A stretch of DNA of 64,000 nucleotides from Mesorhizobium sp. M1E.F.Ca.ET.045.02.1.1 (GCF_003952485.1 NZ_CP034447.1:1922001-1986000), one strand, 5' to 3'; positions 1 to 8,700 are shown, counted from the first letter of the stretch. Made by a program: numbers and translations. The notes: generated by a model not told the origin, from the letters alone.

Positions 1-72
1 GAGTACACTTTAGAATGGAATTCGCGATCCGCAAGGGGCGGCACAGAAACGCTACAAATTACCTCCCTTGGC

Positions 73-530
73 GATCCTTCGCGCCCCCCTCTGTCCTGCC
101 CGTCCTCCGCAGCAGCTGCGCTGCAGCTGCGGAGGGTGGACCGGACATCTCCCCCTCAAGGGGGGAGATTGGCAGCTTCGGCGCTCCGCTCGTCCTGCAA
201 TGTCGGCGATTGGCGAAAGCGGAGTTGACGGCTGATCTCCCCCTTGAGGGCAATCGCATATGGCGCTCCCCCTCTCCGTCTCGGCTTCGCCGAGCCACCT
301 CTCCCCCACGTTGTGGGGGCGAGGAACCCAAGCTCTTCAAGGTCAGCGGCTAGCGTTTCCTCGCCCCCGCAAGAGGCGGGGGAGAGGTGGCCGCGTAGCG
401 GTCGGAGAGGGGGCCAGCGCTGCCATATGCGATTGCCCCGCCCCTTGAAGGGAGATGCCCGGTCCACCCTCCGCAGCTGCAGCGCAGCTGCTGCGGAGGA
501 CGGGCAGGGCAGAGGGGGGCGCGAAGGATC
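73..530. repeat. Nested palindromic intergenic element (composite)
   Basis: The first 560 bases hold no credible gene. Two near-identical arms of about 90 bp face each other at roughly 73-162 and 440-530. Each contains GCAGCTGCGCTGCAGCTGC-type symmetry, then the ACATCTCCCC or GCATCTCCC module seen in other repeats of this window. Between them lies a second inverted pair (about 280-345 and 355-410) built on CTCTCCCCCACGTTGTGGGG and CCTCGCCCCCGCAAGAGG. It looks like one palindromic element inserted inside another. Any short open frames here are by-products of the repeat. Confidence 0.8.
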
Positions 531-560
531 ACCGCGAGAGGGTTTTGGGCGAAGGGCCGC

Positions 561-1289
561 TCAGGCGGCAGTGCCCATGAAAATCCGCGCCAGGCCGCGC
601 GCGGCTACTTCGATGGCATGCGCGGAGCTCAGCGTGATGTGCTTTTCGAGCAGGCTTGCTCCACCGGCAGCATCGCGGCGACGCAAGGCGTCGATGATCG
701 CCTCATGTTCGCGATAGGTGCGCTCACGGCGCGGCGCGGATTCCAGGTCGATGCGGCGGAAAAAGCGGATACGCGCGCAAAGGCCTTCGAGCGCGGCGAT
801 CATCTGCGCGTTCTTGGACAGTTGCGTCAGCGCCATGTGGAAGCTTTCGTCGGCCACGGCGATCTTCGCCCATGACCCTTCGTCCTTCAGGCTGCTGTGC
901 TTTGTCCAGGCTTCGGCTGTCGCCTCGATCTCGGCATCGGCTGCCCGTTCGCAGGCAAGCACGAAGGCGGCCCGCTCGATCGCCGCGCGAAGCTCGTAGA
1001 GATCGCGCACCGCCTCCGGCGTCAGCTCACGGGCGTAGAATCCCTTGTTCGGCACGGAGGCGACGAAGCCGTCGCGCTCCAGCCTGTTCAAGGCGGCACG
1101 CACCGGCGTGCGGCTGACCGCCAGCTCGGCGGCGAGCTCGACCTCGTTGATCCTTTCGCCCGGCCGGAAGCGATAATCGATGGCGAAATCCTTGATCCGC
1201 GCATAGACGCGTTCGACGCTGTCGGCGGCGCGCACGGCCCGTGTGCGCACCGGTATAGACTTCTCCTCGCCGCTGCGTTTCCTTGCCAT
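561..1289 (-). CDS. GntR-family transcriptional regulator with FCD domain
   Basis: A 242-residue FadR-subfamily repressor or activator. The N-terminal winged helix-turn-helix (about residues 25-95) carries ERINEVELAAELAVSRTPVR, the usual GntR recognition helix. The C-terminal FCD ligand-binding domain (about 100-230) has conserved positions that usually coordinate a metal and bind a small carboxylate. I chose the ATG giving MARKRSGEEK; an upstream in-frame start would add 21 residues. The gene lies 82 bp downstream of the transsulfuration pair on the same strand, so read-through is possible. Ligand and targets cannot be told from sequence. Confidence 0.9.
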   Translation of the reverse strand: MARKRSGEEKSIPVRTRAVRAADSVERVYARIKDFAIDYRFRPGERINEVELAAELAVSRTPVRAALNRLERDGFVASVPNKGFYARELTPEAVRDLYELRAAIERAAFVLACERAADAEIEATAEAWTKHSSLKDEGSWAKIAVADESFHMALTQLSKNAQMIAALEGLCARIRFFRRIDLESAPRRERTYREHEAIIDALRRRDAAGGASLLEKHITLSSAHAIEVAARGLARIFMGTAA

Positions 1290-1371
1290 TCCGCCCTCGT
1301 ACCAGCGCCGCCCAAGCGGCAAGCGCCGATATGATACGTTCCGGAATCGCAAAGTGCACTCAATTGGTTGT

Positions 1372-2541
1372 TTAGACCGCCAGCGCCTGCTCCAGATCCG
1401 CGATCAGATCGTCCCCATCCTCGATGCCGGCCGACAGCCGCACCAGCGAATCGGAGATGCCGATAGCCCCGCGCTTTTCGGCGGGGATCGAGCCGTGCGT
1501 CATCAGCGCCGGGTGCTCGATCAGGCTTTCGACACCGCCGAGGCTTTCAGCCAGGGTGAAGAGCTGGGTGCGTTCGAGGAAGCGTTTTGTCCCCGCGAGG
1601 TCGCGGTCGAGGTCGACCGAGATCATGCCGCCGAAGGCATGCATCTGGCGTTTTGCGATCTCGTGCTGCGGATGGCTGGCAAGCCCCGGATAGATGACGC
1701 GGCGCACATCCTTCCGGCCTTCCAGCCATTGCGCGATCTTCAGGCCGTTGGTGGAATGGCGCTCCATCCTCAGCGCCAAAGTCTTGATGCCGCGCAGCGC
1801 CAGAAAACTGTCGAACGGGCCGGAGATGGCGCCGATGGCGTTCTGCAGGAATTTCAAGCGGTCGGCGAGGTCCTTGTCGTCGCCGACCACCGCCACGCCG
1901 CCGACCATGTCGGAATGGCCGTTCAGATACTTCGTCGTCGAATGCACGACAATGTCGATGCCGAGTTCCAGCGGCCGCTGGATGTAGGGGCTGGCGAAGG
2001 TGTTGTCGGCGACGGTGAGCAGGCCCTTGCGCTTGGCCAAAGCGGCGACCGCTTCGAGATCGACGATGCGCAGCAGCGGGTTGGTCGGCGTCTCGACCCA
2101 CAGAAGCTTCGTTTCAGGTTTGATCGCGGCTTCGACGGCGGCGAGGTCCGTGAAGTCGGCGAAGCTCACCTGCAGGCCCGCCGAGCGCTTGCGCACGCGT
2201 TCCATCAGCCTAAACGAGCCGCCATAGATGTCGTCGGTGGCGACGATATGGGCGCCGGCGTCGAGCAGCTCCAGCACGGTCGAGATCGAGGCCAGGCCGG
2301 AGGCGAAGGCGAAGGCCGCCGTGCCGCTTTCGAGATCGGCCACGGCGCGCTCGAAGGCAAAGCGCGTCGGGTTCTGGCTGCGGGCGTACTCGAAACCCTT
2401 GTGCACGCCGGGCGATTGCTGGCCATAGGTCGAGGTGGCGTAGATCGGCACCATCACCGCGCCGGTCAATGGGTCATGGCTCTGGCCGCCATGGATGGTG
2501 CGGGTGGAGAAGGCCAGGCGGTTCCTGCCGGTTGTGGTCAT
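1372..2541 (-). CDS. Trans-sulfuration enzyme, cystathionine gamma-lyase/gamma-synthase type
   Basis: A 389-residue PLP-dependent Cys/Met-metabolism enzyme. HSTTKYLNGHSD (about residue 200) contains the Schiff-base lysine, and YARSQNPTR near residue 52 is the N-terminal substrate and phosphate loop of the family. Its start overlaps the stop of the upstream cystathionine beta-synthase gene by 4 bp (ATGA), so the two are translationally coupled. That pairing favours reverse transsulfuration: homocysteine to cystathionine, then cystathionine to cysteine, 2-oxobutanoate and ammonia. Gamma-lyase and gamma-synthase cannot be separated reliably by eye, so the lyase role is an inference from context. 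Confidence 0.9.
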   Translation of the reverse strand: MTTTGRNRLAFSTRTIHGGQSHDPLTGAVMVPIYATSTYGQQSPGVHKGFEYARSQNPTRFAFERAVADLESGTAAFAFASGLASISTVLELLDAGAHIVATDDIYGGSFRLMERVRKRSAGLQVSFADFTDLAAVEAAIKPETKLLWVETPTNPLLRIVDLEAVAALAKRKGLLTVADNTFASPYIQRPLELGIDIVVHSTTKYLNGHSDMVGGVAVVGDDKDLADRLKFLQNAIGAISGPFDSFLALRGIKTLALRMERHSTNGLKIAQWLEGRKDVRRVIYPGLASHPQHEIAKRQMHAFGGMISVDLDRDLAGTKRFLERTQLFTLAESLGGVESLIEHPALMTHGSIPAEKRGAIGISDSLVRLSAGIEDGDDLIADLEQALAV

Positions 2542-3974
2542 TTTGCGCGGCGCCTCAGATGGTTGATCAGGTCGATACGGGTTATCAGGCCGACGAATTC
2601 CTCGCCATCGAAGACGATGGCGACCTCGTTGCGGTCGAAAACGGGAAGCAGCGCATCGAGCGTCTGGCTGGCCTGGAGCGTGTGCAAGGTGGAGGTCATG
2701 GCCGTGCGCACCGGCGCGTTGAAGCGGTCCCAGCGGCCGTCATAGGGGCCATCGACCTTGGCCAATATATCGCTCTCGTCGACGATGCCGACCAGCTTGC
2801 CGTTGTCGAGCACCGGCAGTTGCGAGACATCGGAGCGGCGCATGCGGCCATAGGCGTTGAGCAGGCTTTCCTCCGGGCCGACCCAGACCGTGTCGCCGCT
2901 GCGGTGCGAGCGCATGACGAGGTCGCGCAGGTCGCCATGCTGCTCATGTTCGTCGAGGCCCTGCTCGGCAAGCCAGATGTCGTCGAACACCTTCGACAGA
3001 TATTTGTTGCCGCTGTCGCAGACGAAGGTGACGACGCGCTTGGGCGTGGTCTGCTCGCGGCAATAGCGAAGTGCCGCCGACAGCAGCGTGCCGGAGGACG
3101 AGCCGGCAAGGATGCCTTCACGCGACAAGAGATCGCGCACCGCCAGCATGCTCTGCTTGTCGGGGATGGAATAGGCCTTTTTCACCAGCGAGAGATCGGC
3201 GTTGGGCGGCACGAAATCCTCGCCGATGCCTTCGACGGTCCAGCTTCCGGCCTCTTCCATCTTGCCGGTCTTGATCAGCGGCGCCAGCACCGAGCCGACC
3301 GGATCGGCGAGCACCATCTCGGTCTTCGGCGAATGTTTCGCGAAATAGCGGCCAAGGCCGGTGAGCGTGCCGCCGGAGCCGACGCCTACCACCACCGCGT
3401 CGACGTCGCCGTCGAGCTGGGCAAAGATCTCTGGGCCGGTGGTGGTTTCATGCGCCAGCGGATTGGCCGGGTTGGCGAACTGGTTGGCATAGAAGGCGCC
3501 GGGGATTTCGGCGGCGATCTTCTCGGCCATGTCCTGATAGTATTCGGGGTGGCCCTTGCCGACATCGGAGCGGGTCATGCGTACCTCGGCGCCCAAAGCG
3601 CGCAGATGCTGGATCTTTTCGCGCGACATCTTGTCGGGCACGACGAGGATGATGCGGTAGCCCTTGGGGATGCCGACCTGGGCGAGGCCGAGGCCGGTGT
3701 TGCCGGCGGTCGCTTCGACGATGGTGCCGCCGCGCTTCAACTTGCCCGCCTTCTCGGCGGCGGCGATCATCGACAGCGCGATGCGGTCCTTGATCGAGCC
3801 GCCGGGGTTCTGGCTTTCCAACTTGATGAACAGTCGGCATTTGCCGGTGTCGAATTTGGTCAGCTCGACGATCGGCGTCTGGCCGATCAGGTCGAGCACC
3901 GAGGCGTAAGGCGGGCGCAGCCGCGACAGATTGGTGTCCGCGCCCTCGGGCGCCGCTTTCCTGTGCACGCTCAT
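2538..3974 (-). CDS. Cystathionine beta-synthase with C-terminal CBS domains
   Basis: A 478-residue PLP enzyme that condenses serine (or O-acetylserine) with homocysteine to give cystathionine. The fold II catalytic core spans about residues 20-330: NPGGSIKDR holds the PLP lysine, EATAGNTGLG is the substrate loop, and GVGSGGTLTG is the phosphate loop. Two CBS domains follow (about 350-475; LPVLDNGKLVGIVDESDI). No N-terminal heme-binding segment is present, as is usual in bacteria. I chose the ATG of MSVHRK because GGAGGG lies seven bases upstream; a longer frame would add 28 residues that do not look protein-like. It is the first gene of a two-gene operon. Confidence 0.92.
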   Translation of the reverse strand: MSVHRKAAPEGADTNLSRLRPPYASVLDLIGQTPIVELTKFDTGKCRLFIKLESQNPGGSIKDRIALSMIAAAEKAGKLKRGGTIVEATAGNTGLGLAQVGIPKGYRIILVVPDKMSREKIQHLRALGAEVRMTRSDVGKGHPEYYQDMAEKIAAEIPGAFYANQFANPANPLAHETTTGPEIFAQLDGDVDAVVVGVGSGGTLTGLGRYFAKHSPKTEMVLADPVGSVLAPLIKTGKMEEAGSWTVEGIGEDFVPPNADLSLVKKAYSIPDKQSMLAVRDLLSREGILAGSSSGTLLSAALRYCREQTTPKRVVTFVCDSGNKYLSKVFDDIWLAEQGLDEHEQHGDLRDLVMRSHRSGDTVWVGPEESLLNAYGRMRRSDVSQLPVLDNGKLVGIVDESDILAKVDGPYDGRWDRFNAPVRTAMTSTLHTLQASQTLDALLPVFDRNEVAIVFDGEEFVGLITRIDLINHLRRRAK

Positions 3975-4160
3975 CTCGGACCCTCCATGGCAGCAACCTC
4001 GACGCGGGTGACTGACAATCTCGCGCGTGATGGCGGCCGGAATCCATTCCGGCTTCACGCATCACACAGGAACGTCTTTTCCAGCCCTTTTCACTTGGAA
4101 AGAAGATAGATCGTGCCAATCCGGCGGCGAGTGGGGGAATGGAATTTCACCGGCGCGGTT

Positions 4161-4310
4161 AATCTCCCCCTTGAGGGGGAGATGTCGCCGAAGGCGACAG
4201 AGGGGGTCACCGCGCGTGAAGCGCTAACCTCCCTCTGCAGCAGGTAGGCCGAGCCCGGTCGAACCGACCCCCTCTGCCTGCCGGCCATCTCCCCCTCAAG
4301 GGGGGAGATT
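4161..4310. repeat. Family A palindromic repeat, outward CTCCCC arms
   Basis: Two hairpin arms, AATCTCCCCCTTGAGGGGG and its inverse, form the outer ends. The inner ends are GACAGAGGGGGT and ACCCCCTCTGCC. One arm carries the hairpin GTCGCCGAAGGCGAC, the other a CCTGCCGG hairpin. It sits in the 534-bp gap between the cystathionine beta-synthase and YciI-like genes. Apart from it and the inverted repeat at 4427-4448, I see nothing else in that gap. Confidence 0.8.
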
Positions 4311-4426
4311 ACGCTTCAATCGCCGCCTAGCCCCTCGATCCCAATCAAGAATCCGGATTGCCGAGGCTGGCGAGATGGCGGCACCTTGCCGACCGACCAC
4401 CACAGCGGCCAACCACTGCGATGTTT

Positions 4427-4448
4427 CAACGAACCATGTCGTTCGTTG
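4427..4448. promoter_or_regulatory. Inverted repeat, candidate operator
   Basis: CAACGAAC, six bases, then GTTCGTTG: a perfect 8-bp inverted repeat 60 bp upstream of the YciI-like/isochorismatase gene pair. The size and spacing fit a TetR- or MarR-type dimer site. No such regulator is adjacent, so the binding protein is unknown. Confidence 0.45.
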
Positions 4449-4508
4449 CCGCCGCCGATTTCGCCATGCTAGCCGAAGGCTGCGCGGGACCAATGCATGG
4501 AGCAGCCG

Positions 4509-4838
4509 ATGAAGATTCTTGCCTATGACAATTTCAAGCCCGGCGTCACGCTTGACGACCTCAGGCCCTATCTGCGCGACGAGGTCTCGAATGTCTGGCG
4601 GCTCTGGAAGGCAGGCATCGTGCGCGAGAATTATGCGCGTGCCGATGTCGGCGGCGTCATCATCGTCTTCGAGCTCGACGGCGTCGAGGAGGCCAGGCGC
4701 TACACCGACGATTTCCCGCTGTCCAAGGCCGGGCTGCTGGAATGGCATTTCATCGCCTTCGATGCGCCGCTGCCGCTCGAGTTCCTGTTCGACCCGACCG
4801 TCGATATCGCCAAGCCCTGGGATCGGACGGCGGCATGA
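4509..4838 (+). CDS. YciI-like / muconolactone-isomerase-like small protein
   Basis: A 109-residue protein of the dimeric alpha-beta barrel type. It has an N-terminal strand MKILAYDNF, two amphipathic helices and a C-terminal EFLFDP segment. I do not recognise a specific function. The ATG at 4509 is preferred because GGAGCAG lies just upstream; an in-frame ATG at 4497 would add four residues. Its stop overlaps the start of the isochorismatase-like gene (ATGA), so the two are probably translationally coupled. A role as a small ligand-binding or isomerase-like partner of the downstream hydrolase is an inference. Confidence 0.75.
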   Translation: MKILAYDNFKPGVTLDDLRPYLRDEVSNVWRLWKAGIVRENYARADVGGVIIVFELDGVEEARRYTDDFPLSKAGLLEWHFIAFDAPLPLEFLFDPTVDIAKPWDRTAA

Positions 4839-5482
4839 TCCGGTCGAGCGAAGACATCAAGATCCCGACCAGCCTGGCCGAATGGTGCGATCCGCGCCGC
4901 ATGGCGCTGGTCGTCTACGACATGCAGATCGGCATCTGCCGCCAAGTCGAGGGTGCGGCGACGATCATCGAGCGCACCGGCACGGCACTGGAAGCAGCGC
5001 GCTCGGCCGGTATGCGGGTGGCGTTCACGCGCCATCTGTCGCTGCCGAAGAAATGGATGGGCGCCACGCAGTTGCGGACAGCCATGGCCTGGCAGCGGCG
5101 CGGCGACCCCGACGCGGTCGAGCCCTGGTTCCTGCGCGACGCCGAAGCGACGCGGATCGTACCCGAGCTCGCGCCGCGCGCGGCCGAGGCGGTGTTCGAC
5201 AAGCTGACCATGTCGGCCTTCGATTCCACCGCGCTCGGCTTTGCTCTGCGTGACTGCGGCGTGCGTGCTGTCGCGCTTGCCGGCATCGCCATGGAGATCG
5301 GCATCGAACCGACGGTGCGGCAGGCGACCGACAATGGCTTTGTGGCGGTGGTGATCGAGGACGCCTGCGGCTTCGGCAACGGGCAAGCGCGCGATCGCTC
5401 GATGACAACGCTGCGCTTTCTTGGCGAAGCCGTCATCACAGACGTCGCGGGCTTTTGCGGCGCGCTCGCCGATGCGGCTTGA
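4835..5482 (+). CDS. Isochorismatase-family cysteine hydrolase
   Basis: A 215-residue member of the isochorismatase/nicotinamidase superfamily. MALVVYDMQ gives the first catalytic Asp (VVYDMQIG), a Lys is expected in the KLTMSAFDST region, and the cis-peptide segment before the nucleophile reads ALAGIAMEIGIEPT. In most active members a Cys precedes xxxT in this last motif (GxxTxxCVxxT). Here the corresponding position reads E-I-G-I-E, so the nucleophilic Cys is not evident and hydrolase activity is uncertain. It is translationally coupled to the small YciI-like protein upstream. Substrate unknown. Confidence 0.85.
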   Translation: MIRSSEDIKIPTSLAEWCDPRRMALVVYDMQIGICRQVEGAATIIERTGTALEAARSAGMRVAFTRHLSLPKKWMGATQLRTAMAWQRRGDPDAVEPWFLRDAEATRIVPELAPRAAEAVFDKLTMSAFDSTALGFALRDCGVRAVALAGIAMEIGIEPTVRQATDNGFVAVVIEDACGFGNGQARDRSMTTLRFLGEAVITDVAGFCGALADAA

Positions 5483-5489
5483 TGCTCGG

Positions 5490-5843
5490 CTAGGCAGCTG
5501 CGTCGATATCGGTGCGGAAGCGCACGCCTTCGGCCCGTCCATGCACGCTGCCCCAGTCGTAGAGCGCCTGGAGCGCGGCAGCGAGATCATGGCCCCGCTC
5601 GGTCAGGGTATAGCGTCCCTTGCCGTCGGGCGATGCCTCGAGCACGACAAAACCGATCTCGACGAGGTCGGCCAGGCGCTGCGTCAGCATCTTGTCGGAA
5701 AGCGAAGGGATCATCCGGCGCAATTCGGAATAGCGCAACGGCCGTTCCTTGATCCGCGCCAGGATCACCGTCTTCCATTTGCCGCCGAGCGCGTCGAGCG
5801 CGAACTCGACCGGACAGCCATACAGTCTACCGCGTCGGGTCAT
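5490..5843 (-). CDS. HxlR-family transcriptional regulator
   Basis: A 117-residue winged-helix protein. CPVEFALDALGGKWK contains the N-terminal Cys and the GGKWK helix typical of HxlR proteins; LRYSELRRMIPSLSDKMLTQ is the recognition helix region. These regulators commonly sense electrophiles or reactive species through the Cys. I start at MTRRGRLYG; a frame open to 6080 would give a much longer and unlikely leader. It is divergent from the DJ-1/PfpI gene (112-bp gap), which is its most likely target, and convergent with the isochorismatase-like gene. Confidence 0.9.
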   Translation of the reverse strand: MTRRGRLYGCPVEFALDALGGKWKTVILARIKERPLRYSELRRMIPSLSDKMLTQRLADLVEIGFVVLEASPDGKGRYTLTERGHDLAAALQALYDWGSVHGRAEGVRFRTDIDAAA

Positions 5844-5955
5844 GCGCCGATCGTAGGCAAGGCACAGCCGCGACGAAAGCGAAATCTGCCCGGCCATGTG
5901 GCCAGATTGCAGCGTGCGGCTTTGTCGGCGAAAGCTTCGTGAAAGGAGTGCGACG

Positions 5956-6726
5956 ATGAGTGTACGGGATGCCAATCCGGTCAATGCGCGAAAACCCAGA
6001 CGCGTGGCGATCGTCATCGCCAATCCGGCTGTGTCGACCACCACCGGTTGGCCAGTCGGCTTCTGGTGGAGCGAGCTCACTCATCCCTGGTTCGCCTTCA
6101 CGGAACGCGGCTATCAAGTGGAGATCTTCTCGCCCGACGGCGGCAGGTGCGAGGCCGATGCGCTGAGCGATCCGCGCGATCCATCGGGCTATTCGGAGAC
6201 CGACCTCATCTCGCTCGGCTTCATTTCGAGCCCGAAACTCTCGGCCCTGGTCGACAACACGCGACCGGCGGCCGAGATCGATGTCGAGCGCTTCGACGCA
6301 ATCGTCGTCGCCGGCGGCCAGTCGCCGATGTTCACCTACGAGCGAGCCACCGATTTGCAGCGGACATTCGTCGCCTTCCATGAAGCCGGCAAGGTGGCCG
6401 CCGCGCTCTGCCATGGCACCGCCATCCTCCGCTACGCAAGGCGCGACGACGGAACGCTGCTTGCCGCCGGCAAGACCGTCACCGGCTTTGCCAATGTCGA
6501 GGAGGACTTTGCCGACAACGCCACCTGGGAGATGGGCGCGCTCGAACGCGGCAAGCATCTGATGCCATGGCGGATCGAGGACGAGCTCAAGGCAATCGGC
6601 GCCAACTATGTCCAGGCGGGCTTGTGGCGCGGCTTTGCCGTGCGCGACGGCAATCTCGTCACCGGCCAGCAGAATTTCTCCGGCGCGGAAACCGCGCGGG
6701 TGGTGTGCGAGGCGCTTGGCGGCTGA
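5956..6726 (+). CDS. Type 1 glutamine amidotransferase-like, DJ-1/PfpI family
   Basis: A 256-residue protein like the Hsp31/HchA and YajL relatives. VAAALCHGTAIL is the nucleophile elbow with the catalytic Cys. An acidic residue and a His are expected around FSPDGG and CHG. Family members act as chaperones, glyoxalases or deglycases. The start at 5956 has GAAAGGAG twelve bases upstream; an in-frame start at 5896 would add 20 unlikely residues. It is divergent from the HxlR regulator, which suggests induction by reactive carbonyls or similar electrophiles. That last point is inference. Confidence 0.88.
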   Translation: MSVRDANPVNARKPRRVAIVIANPAVSTTTGWPVGFWWSELTHPWFAFTERGYQVEIFSPDGGRCEADALSDPRDPSGYSETDLISLGFISSPKLSALVDNTRPAAEIDVERFDAIVVAGGQSPMFTYERATDLQRTFVAFHEAGKVAAALCHGTAILRYARRDDGTLLAAGKTVTGFANVEEDFADNATWEMGALERGKHLMPWRIEDELKAIGANYVQAGLWRGFAVRDGNLVTGQQNFSGAETARVVCEALGG

Positions 6727-6741
6727 AGGTCAACCTGGAAC

Positions 6742-8082
6742 CTAGCCCAGCAATTGCTTGCTCAGCCTTGCGCACTGGACGCGGATGTCGGGAATGGCGT
6801 CGATCTCGAAGAAGGTGCCGCGCGTCAGCGGTCCGACGGCCAGCAGCTTCGACGACACCGTGCCGTCGGCCGCGATCAACTCGCATCTGGCGGTGACGTC
6901 GAGGCCAAGGCGCAGCGGGTCCGGGCGCGCCAGGCCGCGCTCGACCAGCGAGCGCACGAGGCCGTTCGACGTCGTCGAGATGTCGCGGGCAATGCCCATG
7001 CAGTCGTAGATGCGGGCGACGTCGAGCGTTTCCAGCGCCTGCGTGCCGCGCTGCTGGATCGTGACGGTGAAGCCATCGTTCGGCTCGATGTCCACGACCC
7101 GGCCAGCGACCAGGCGGATGCGGCCCGAGCCGACCGCTTCGGTGACGCGCTCATAGACCTCCGGCGCCATTCGGTGGCGATGGATGTCCCACCAGGCCTT
7201 GGTGTGCTCGACGAAGCGGCGCTTGGCCGAGGACGGCCAGTTCTGCCAGATCGTCTGGTTGAAGGGTCTCAGGCCGTCGACGACGTCGCGCCAGTCGCCG
7301 CCGGCCTTCTGGTTGTCGCGGATCAGGTTGCGGAACCAGCCGACGAAATAGGAAAGCTGGGTGCCGAGGGGAATGTCGGCGACATCGAGCTTGATCGGGT
7401 TGCCCTTGCGGTGCGGCGAGGGCAGCAGGCCGCGCCGCGACACCGCGATGATCTGGCCGCGATGGCCGCGCTGCTCAAGCGAAAGAAACGCATCGACCAT
7501 GCTCAAGCCCGTGCCCAGCACCAGGACCGGGGCCTCCGGGTCGAGCGCTGTGTCGCCGTCGGAGCCCATCCGGATGGCGCGGCCCTGGAAGGCGCCCGGC
7601 TGCTCGTCATGGCCGGTGGCCAAAACGGCAAGATGGCCGACGACGCTGGTGCCGTTGGCCAGAGCCACCTCGACCCCCGCCGGTGTCGGCGAGATCGACA
7701 GGCTCTCCTCGCGGATCAGCCGCAGCCGGCCGTTCTCGCGCTCGCGTTGCTCGATATCGTCGAGCAACTCCTTCAGATAGCGGGCATAGAGGCTGCGCGG
7801 CGCATAGAACGGTCCCTGGTCCGGCCTGGCGAGGCCGCGCTCCAGCACCCAGCGCGCGAAATTGTCCGGGTCGTCGGCATAGGCGCTCATGCCGGAAGCC
7901 TTGACGTTCAGCACATGGGCGGAGAGCAGCGTCGAATAGGCCATGCCCTGGCCGAAATGCGGCCGCTTCTCGATCAGCGTGACGCGCAGATCGGGGTTCG
8001 GCGATTTGAGCAGATGCGCGGCCAGCACGACGCCGCTGGCGCCGCCGCCGACAATGATGATGGAGTTGCCGCGTCCAACCAT
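6742..8082 (-). CDS. FAD/NAD(P)-binding oxidoreductase
   Basis: A 446-residue flavoprotein. The N-terminal Rossmann motif IIIVGGGASGVVLAAHLL binds the FAD ADP moiety. A second nucleotide-binding loop appears as VLVLGTGLSMVDAFLSL (about residue 165), and the FAD-proximal ATGHDEQPG motif lies between them. The layout resembles the YdhS/NAD_binding_9 group, distantly related to lysine and ornithine N-monooxygenases. Substrate unknown. A strong-RBS 32-codon ORF sits just upstream on the same strand, and the taurine operon is divergent on the other side of a repeat. That hints at a sulfur-related role without proving it. Confidence 0.85.
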   Translation of the reverse strand: MVGRGNSIIIVGGGASGVVLAAHLLKSPNPDLRVTLIEKRPHFGQGMAYSTLLSAHVLNVKASGMSAYADDPDNFARWVLERGLARPDQGPFYAPRSLYARYLKELLDDIEQRERENGRLRLIREESLSISPTPAGVEVALANGTSVVGHLAVLATGHDEQPGAFQGRAIRMGSDGDTALDPEAPVLVLGTGLSMVDAFLSLEQRGHRGQIIAVSRRGLLPSPHRKGNPIKLDVADIPLGTQLSYFVGWFRNLIRDNQKAGGDWRDVVDGLRPFNQTIWQNWPSSAKRRFVEHTKAWWDIHRHRMAPEVYERVTEAVGSGRIRLVAGRVVDIEPNDGFTVTIQQRGTQALETLDVARIYDCMGIARDISTTSNGLVRSLVERGLARPDPLRLGLDVTARCELIAADGTVSSKLLAVGPLTRGTFFEIDAIPDIRVQCARLSKQLLG

Positions 8083-8120
8083 GGCTGAAATTCAGGAGCT
8101 GTCGAGGGCCGCGATCGAGC

Positions 8121-8219
8121 CTAGGCAGCCCGCGCCGGCCGCCGTGAAGCAGCCGATGCCGCGGCTGTCAGGCTCACACCACGAACGACTGGCGGTATGC
8201 GGTTCAGGTGGTCGCGCAT
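8121..8219 (-). CDS. Putative 32-residue upstream ORF / leader peptide
   Basis: It begins MRDHLNRIPPVVRG and ends RRPARAA. TAGGGAGAGAGAACG lies directly before the ATG, a strong Shine-Dalgarno sequence, and an AT-rich stretch (8230-8260) upstream could be a promoter. It ends 38 bp before the start of the FAD/NAD(P)-binding gene. A short basic, proline-containing peptide at this position could be a translated leader, but I know of no match. It could also be a chance frame behind a real transcription start. Confidence 0.4.
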   Translation of the reverse strand: MRDHLNRIPPVVRGVSLTAAASAASRRPARAA

Positions 8220-8420
8220 CGTTCTCTCTCCCTAATGTTGATAAGATTACTATACTAACCCGCCTGCACACGGAAGCTCGTTTCAATTCTACGGCTATTT
8301 GGGGCATGGATTTACCCGGAGAAGGTGACAGAGGGATTTTCGTTCGCTGGGGTTGCCTCAGACGCGGCGCCTGAGATTCAAACGCTGCCGTGCAGAAATC
8401 CAAACGCCGGCGGGAAAGCA

Positions 8421-8574
8421 CCCCCCTCTGGCCTGCCGGCCATCTCCCCCGCAAGGGGGGAGATCGGATGTCGCCTTCGCTTTCGCCAATCGCCAACGCT
8501 GCAGGAAGAGCGCCGTCGCCGAGGCTGCCAATCTCCCCCCTTGCGGGGGAGATGTCCGGCAGGACAGAGGGGGT
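8421..8574. repeat. Family A palindromic repeat, outward CCCCCTCTG arms
   Basis: The outer ends are CCCCCCTCTGGCCTGCCGG and its inverse; the inner ends are GGGGGGAGATCGG and CCAATCTCCCC, opposite to the copy at 4161. Between the arms is CGCTTTCGCCAATCGCCAAC, also present in the copy at 45763. Apart from this element and the tauA promoter region, the 8220-8776 gap holds nothing recognisable. Confidence 0.8.
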
Positions 8575-8700
8575 GTGAAGGAACGCGGCATGTAAAGAGC
8601 CTGGCATAGTCTCCGGCAGAACATCGCGACTGTCCTTTTGCGCCCCCGCCGCCGGTACCCGGCGACACTTTTCCAAGAAAGGCGCCCTGGTTGGAAGGAT

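Noticed and set aside
1243..4109. Long open frames opposite the transsulfuration genes (up to 546 codons)
   Set aside because: They mirror the GC-rich third positions of the real genes on the other strand, have biased composition and no domain or RBS.
8092..8676. A 194-codon minus-strand frame between the FAD gene and tauA
   Set aside because: Most of it is translated palindromic repeat; only the short ORF at 8121-8219 in another frame has an RBS.
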